Translations under genes and position numbers: made by a program | In this document: positions 61,437-64,000 of the stretch, one piece after another | Position numbering within the stretch: position 1 is the first letter of the stretch | How the letters are laid out: every line of letters begins with the position of its first letter | Source of the DNA: Caulobacter sp. SLTY | GTDB lineage: Bacteria; Pseudomonadota; Alphaproteobacteria; Caulobacterales; Caulobacteraceae | Assembly (NCBI RefSeq): GCF_009905535.1 | Contig: NZ_JAAALA010000004.1 | Span: forward strand, 99,804 to 163,803 | Direction: 5' to 3' | DNA: 64,000 nt | The notes under the pieces: generated by a model | What the model was told of the DNA's origin: nothing | The model's input: the letters and a program-made list of their open reading frames with translations, nothing else | Database searches by the model: none

Positions 61437-62291
61437 TCAGCCGATTTTGACGCCTGGCGGAGCCGGAATGCTCTCCGGAACGAAGAAATCGGGCATCAGC
61501 GGCCGGCTGGGATCGACCCGGTAGGGTTCGAAGTCCCGCACCCCCTGTTCGTAGAGGAAGCTGTCGTCGATCAGGAAGTTGCCGGTGAACTCGGCCGCCG
61601 GCTTGTTGAAGATGGCATAGGCGGCGTCGGCCATGATCTCCGGCGTGCGGCACATCCGCATGCCCTCGTCCCCGGCCAGGGCGAACTGGATGGCGGCGGT
61701 GGCGATCCCCGTGCGCGGCCACAGGCCGTTGAAGGCGATCTGGCCCCGGTACTCGTCGCTCATCCCCAGCATGCACAGGCTCATCCCGTACTTGGCCATC
61801 GAATAGGCGACATGCCGCCCGAACCAGTGGGGCGCCAGATCCAGCGGCGGCGACAGCGCCAGCACATGGGGATTGGCCGCCTTCTTCAGGTGCGGAATGC
61901 AGGCCTTGCTGGTCAGGAAGGTGCCGCGCGCGTTGACTTGGTTCATCAGGTCGAACCGCTTCATCTCGGTCGCCTCAGTCCCGGTCAGCTGGATGGCCGA
62001 AGCGTTGTTGACGCAGATGTCGATGCCCCCGAACGCCGCCACACACTTCTCGACACCCTCGTAGACCGAAGCCTCGTCCCGCACGTCGACGATCAGCGGC
62101 AGCGCCTTGCCCCCCGCCGCTTCGATCTCCTCGGCCGCCGAATAGATGGTGCCGGGCAGGTGCTTGTGCGGCTCGGCGGTCTTGGCCGCGACGGCGATAT
62201 TGGCCCCGTCCCGAGCCGCCTTCAGCGCGATGGCCAGGCCGATGCCGCGGCTGGCGCCGGTGATGAACAGGGTCTTTCCGGCAAGGCTCAT
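61437..62291 (-). CDS. SDR oxidoreductase, HSDL2-like
   Basis: 284-aa short-chain dehydrogenase close in form to hydroxysteroid dehydrogenase-like 2. The cofactor loop is FITGASRGIGLAIALKA, AKTAEPHKHLPGTIYSAAEEIEAAGGKA is nearly diagnostic of HSDL2 types, followed by CVNNASAI (variant of NNAG), LSPPLDLAPHWF and the Y-x3-K in AYSMAKYGM. It probably acts on a lipid or steroid-like carbonyl. It is transcribed leftwards; a palindromic repeat lies upstream. Confidence 0.88.
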   Translation of the reverse strand: MSLAGKTLFITGASRGIGLAIALKAARDGANIAVAAKTAEPHKHLPGTIYSAAEEIEAAGGKALPLIVDVRDEASVYEGVEKCVAAFGGIDICVNNASAIQLTGTEATEMKRFDLMNQVNARGTFLTSKACIPHLKKAANPHVLALSPPLDLAPHWFGRHVAYSMAKYGMSLCMLGMSDEYRGQIAFNGLWPRTGIATAAIQFALAGDEGMRMCRTPEIMADAAYAIFNKPAAEFTGNFLIDDSFLYEQGVRDFEPYRVDPSRPLMPDFFVPESIPAPPGVKIG

Positions 62292-62311
62292 GGTCGAAGT
62301 CTCCGTTATCT

Positions 62312-62479
62312 CAACTCTCCCCCCGCTTTGCGGGGGGAGGACCGATTTGGAGCGTGAGCGACAAAGCAGGAGGGGGGCAAGTCTGCTTGGGGATTATCCC
62401 CTACCGCCGGTGGGGCCCGCCTCCTGGTTTCTCGCTTGCGGCTCGAAACCTGTCCTCCTCCCGCTTCGCGGGGGGAGAG
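62312..62479. repeat. 168-bp palindrome-ended repeat, copy B
   Basis: Same family as 56391-56562, starting CAACTCTCCCCCCGC and ending GCGGGGGGAGAG (the terminal TTG is lost). Differences are confined mainly to about twenty scattered positions. It sits between two leftward SDR genes, so here it is within a directional gene run rather than between convergent genes. Confidence 0.88.
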
Positions 62480-62498
62480 CGGGTTTTTCCGGCCAGGC

Positions 62499-63464
62499 TC
62501 AACCCGCCCCCGTCGTCTCGACGCTCATCGCCCACAGCCGCTCGGCGCTGTCGGGGTTCAACGCATGCGGCATCACCCCGGCGCGGGGGTTTTCCTTCGA
62601 CCAGGGCACGGCCTGGGCGCAGTCCTCCAGATAGAGGCCGCCGACGCCCTCCAACTCCGGCCCGACCGCGGCCCAGACGCTGGTGCTGGCGCCCTGCTCG
62701 GTGGTCTTGAAGCCGGTGACCGCGTTGTCGTTCTCGTCCAGCCAGCCCATCGCCCGCTGCTCCTCGATAGGCAGGTGGCGCTGCAGCGGGGTGAGGATGC
62801 CGCCTGGCATTACCGCGTTGGCACGCACGCCCTGGTCCTTGAACCGGCGGTCGAAGCCGACCGCGAACAAGGCGTTGGCCGTCTTGGCCTGGCCATAGCT
62901 GGCCCACTTCTCATAGTCGCCGTTGCGGAAGTGCGGGTCGTCCCAGCGGATGTCGCTGCGCACATGGCCGATGGAGGACAGCGAGACCAGCCGCGAGGTC
63001 TTCCCCGACGCCTTGGCCCCGGCGACCAGCGCGGGCGCCAGCAGCACCGACAGCAGGAAGTGGCCGAAGTGGTTGGTGCCGATCTGCATCTCCAGCCCGT
63101 CCTTGGTGGTGTCGGGCGGACAGGCCATGACGGCGGCGTTGTTGATCAGGATGTTCAGCGGCCGCGTGCCCCACCGCTCGCCGAACGCCCGCACCGAGGC
63201 CATCTCCGACAGGTCGAGCATCTCGAAACTCACCTTGCCCTTGGCGGTCTTCTCGATGTCGGCGATGGCCGCCGCCGCCAGGTCCGGCTTGCGGGCGGCG
63301 ATGACCACGTCCGCCCCCTGCTCGGCCAGGGCCCGCACGGTCTCGACCCCGATCCCGGTCGCCGCGCCGGTGACGATCGCGGTCAGGCCCGAGAGGTCAT
63401 GGCCGGCGGCCACCTCCCGGGCGGTCGAGTAGCGCTGGAAGGGCGAGGTGATGCGGTCGGTCAT
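62499..63464 (-). CDS. SDR oxidoreductase, retinol dehydrogenase-like
   Basis: 321-aa short-chain dehydrogenase of the RDH/WWOX-like group. The cofactor loop is VTGAATGIGVETVRALAEQGADVVIAAR (Arg for NADP preference), NILINNAAVMACP is the N-A-G region variant, NHFGHFLLSVLL follows, with active site VSLSSIGHVRSD and Y-x3-K in ASYGQAKTANALF. The substrate is probably hydrophobic. AAGGGGAA lies six bases before the ATG. It is followed downstream by the repeat and the HSDL2-like gene. Confidence 0.87.
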   Translation of the reverse strand: MTDRITSPFQRYSTAREVAAGHDLSGLTAIVTGAATGIGVETVRALAEQGADVVIAARKPDLAAAAIADIEKTAKGKVSFEMLDLSEMASVRAFGERWGTRPLNILINNAAVMACPPDTTKDGLEMQIGTNHFGHFLLSVLLAPALVAGAKASGKTSRLVSLSSIGHVRSDIRWDDPHFRNGDYEKWASYGQAKTANALFAVGFDRRFKDQGVRANAVMPGGILTPLQRHLPIEEQRAMGWLDENDNAVTGFKTTEQGASTSVWAAVGPELEGVGGLYLEDCAQAVPWSKENPRAGVMPHALNPDSAERLWAMSVETTGAG

Positions 63465-63513
63465 GGCGTTCCCCTTGTTGTTCCCGCCAGTGTGGCGCGA
63501 CCGCTGTTCGCTG

Positions 63514-64000
63514 TCACCCGACCTTGGAGAAGTCCGCCGGCCGTTTCTGGAAGAAGGCGGCGAAGGCCTCCGCCGCCTCGGCGGTCTGCAGCCGCTCGCC
63601 GAAGTAGCGGCCTTCGATATCCATCAGCTCGGAGATCCTGGCCGCGTCGCGCATCAGCCGCTTGGTCACCTTCAGCGCCCCGATCGGCCGCTTGGTCAGG
63701 GCCACCGCCGCCGCCTTGGCCGCCGCCTCGACCTCGTCCTTGGGCAGGCAGCGGTAGGCCACACCCAGCCGCTCGGCCTCCTCGCCGCCCATCGCCTCGC
63801 CCAGGGCGAACATCGCATAGGCCCGCGCATGGCCGATGCGCTGCGGCAGCAGCAGGCTGGAGGCCGCCTCCGGCACCAGCGCCAGGCCCACGAACGGCGT
63901 GGTCAGCTTGGCCTCCGGCGCGACGAACACCAGGTCGCAATGCAGCAGCATGGTGGTGCCGATGCCAACCGCACGCCCCTGCACCGCCGCCACCAGCGGG
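63514..64000 (-). CDS. Enoyl-CoA hydratase/isomerase, 5' end beyond window
   Basis: C-terminal 161 residues of a crotonase-fold protein. AAVQGRAVGIGTTMLLHCDLVFVAPEAKLTTPFVGLALVPE contains the oxyanion-hole and helix-3 region (G-x-G-x-x-x-x-x-x-C-D). Pro-Glu at LALVPEAASS occupies the place of one catalytic acid. The end QTAEAAEAFAAFFQKRPADFSKVG is typical of hydratases. The open frame continues past position 64000 without a start, so the first third is missing. It fits with the SDR and thiolase genes as part of an acyl-CoA pathway. Confidence 0.88.
   Translation of the reverse strand, partial: PLVAAVQGRAVGIGTTMLLHCDLVFVAPEAKLTTPFVGLALVPEAASSLLLPQRIGHARAYAMFALGEAMGGEEAERLGVAYRCLPKDEVEAAAKAAAVALTKRPIGALKVTKRLMRDAARISELMDIEGRYFGERLQTAEAAEAFAAFFQKRPADFSKVG

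Overview
This window is chromosomal DNA from a GC-rich alphaproteobacterium, most likely a member of the Caulobacteraceae (Caulobacter/Phenylobacterium type). The basis is the strong G/C bias at third codon positions, a holdfast/exopolysaccharide-type Wzx/Wzy gene set, a FixK-controlled cbb3 oxidase operon, PtsP (EI-Ntr), and many feruloyl-CoA/SDR/thiolase-type catabolic genes. The family assignment is inference; no 16S or other marker gene is present. No IS element, prophage or CRISPR array was seen.

Layout. (1) 1-9000: exopolysaccharide cluster with a GT2 glycosyltransferase (cut by the window edge), initiating sugar transferase, WecG/TagA glycosyltransferase, Wzy-like polymerase, Wzx-like flippase, Wza-like outer-membrane lipoprotein and a Wzc-like co-polymerase whose kinase domain lacks the Walker A lysine, followed one base later by a malonyl-CoA-synthetase-like ligase. 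(2) 9032-26440: low-oxygen island. It begins with a FixK/Crp-Fnr regulator and continues with genes carrying FixK/Fnr-type boxes (TTGAY-N4-ATCAM): a host-attachment/baeRF-like protein, a beta-CASP RNase, a DUF883 protein, a zinc alcohol dehydrogenase, a lipoprotein cytochrome c, a tandem universal stress protein, a flavodoxin-fold oxidoreductase, a cupin, the complete ccoNOQP-ccoGHIS operon, hemN and ompW. I count eight boxes in 16 kb, each 47-68 nt from the start codon it is assigned to. (3) 26643-32034: five-gene module (three TIM-barrel isomerase/hydrolase-like proteins, a Gfo/Idh/MocA oxidoreductase and a GMC oxidoreductase), probably for oxidised sugars or glycosides, flanked by a divergent direct repeat. 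(4) 32101-34183: tandem beta-propeller phytase whose 5' end abuts tRNA-Ser(GGA) and seems to have lost most of its signal peptide. (5) 34352-43773: MsrA, a YjbR protein, DUF599, an MHS-family transporter, an acidic orphan protein, PtsP, a RodZ-like protein, YgfZ and a family-9 glycosyltransferase. (6) 43762-57059: accessory metabolism separated by several families of intergenic palindromic elements, including an MGS-domain/amidohydrolase fusion, an ECF42-type sigma factor with its DGPF protein, a feruloyl-CoA synthase-like enzyme, a VIT1-like transporter, a TPP enzyme, a DbpA-like helicase, a luciferase-like monooxygenase and a GNAT. (7) 57248-64000: MFS exporter, then an SDR/thiolase/SDR/SDR/enoyl-CoA hydratase set pointing to acyl-CoA or steroid-like lipid catabolism, with two small secreted paralogues in between.

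How the parts work together. The strongest regulatory signal is the FixK regulon, which ties microaerobic respiration (cbb3 oxidase, its assembly factors, oxygen-independent haem synthesis) to stress proteins and to three RNA/ribosome-linked proteins at its left end. The least explained features are that RNA/ribosome-linked trio, the MGS-amidohydrolase fusion, the repeat-flanked sugar module beside the tRNA-linked truncated phytase, and the mobile-looking palindromes, one of which supplies a gene's stop codon.
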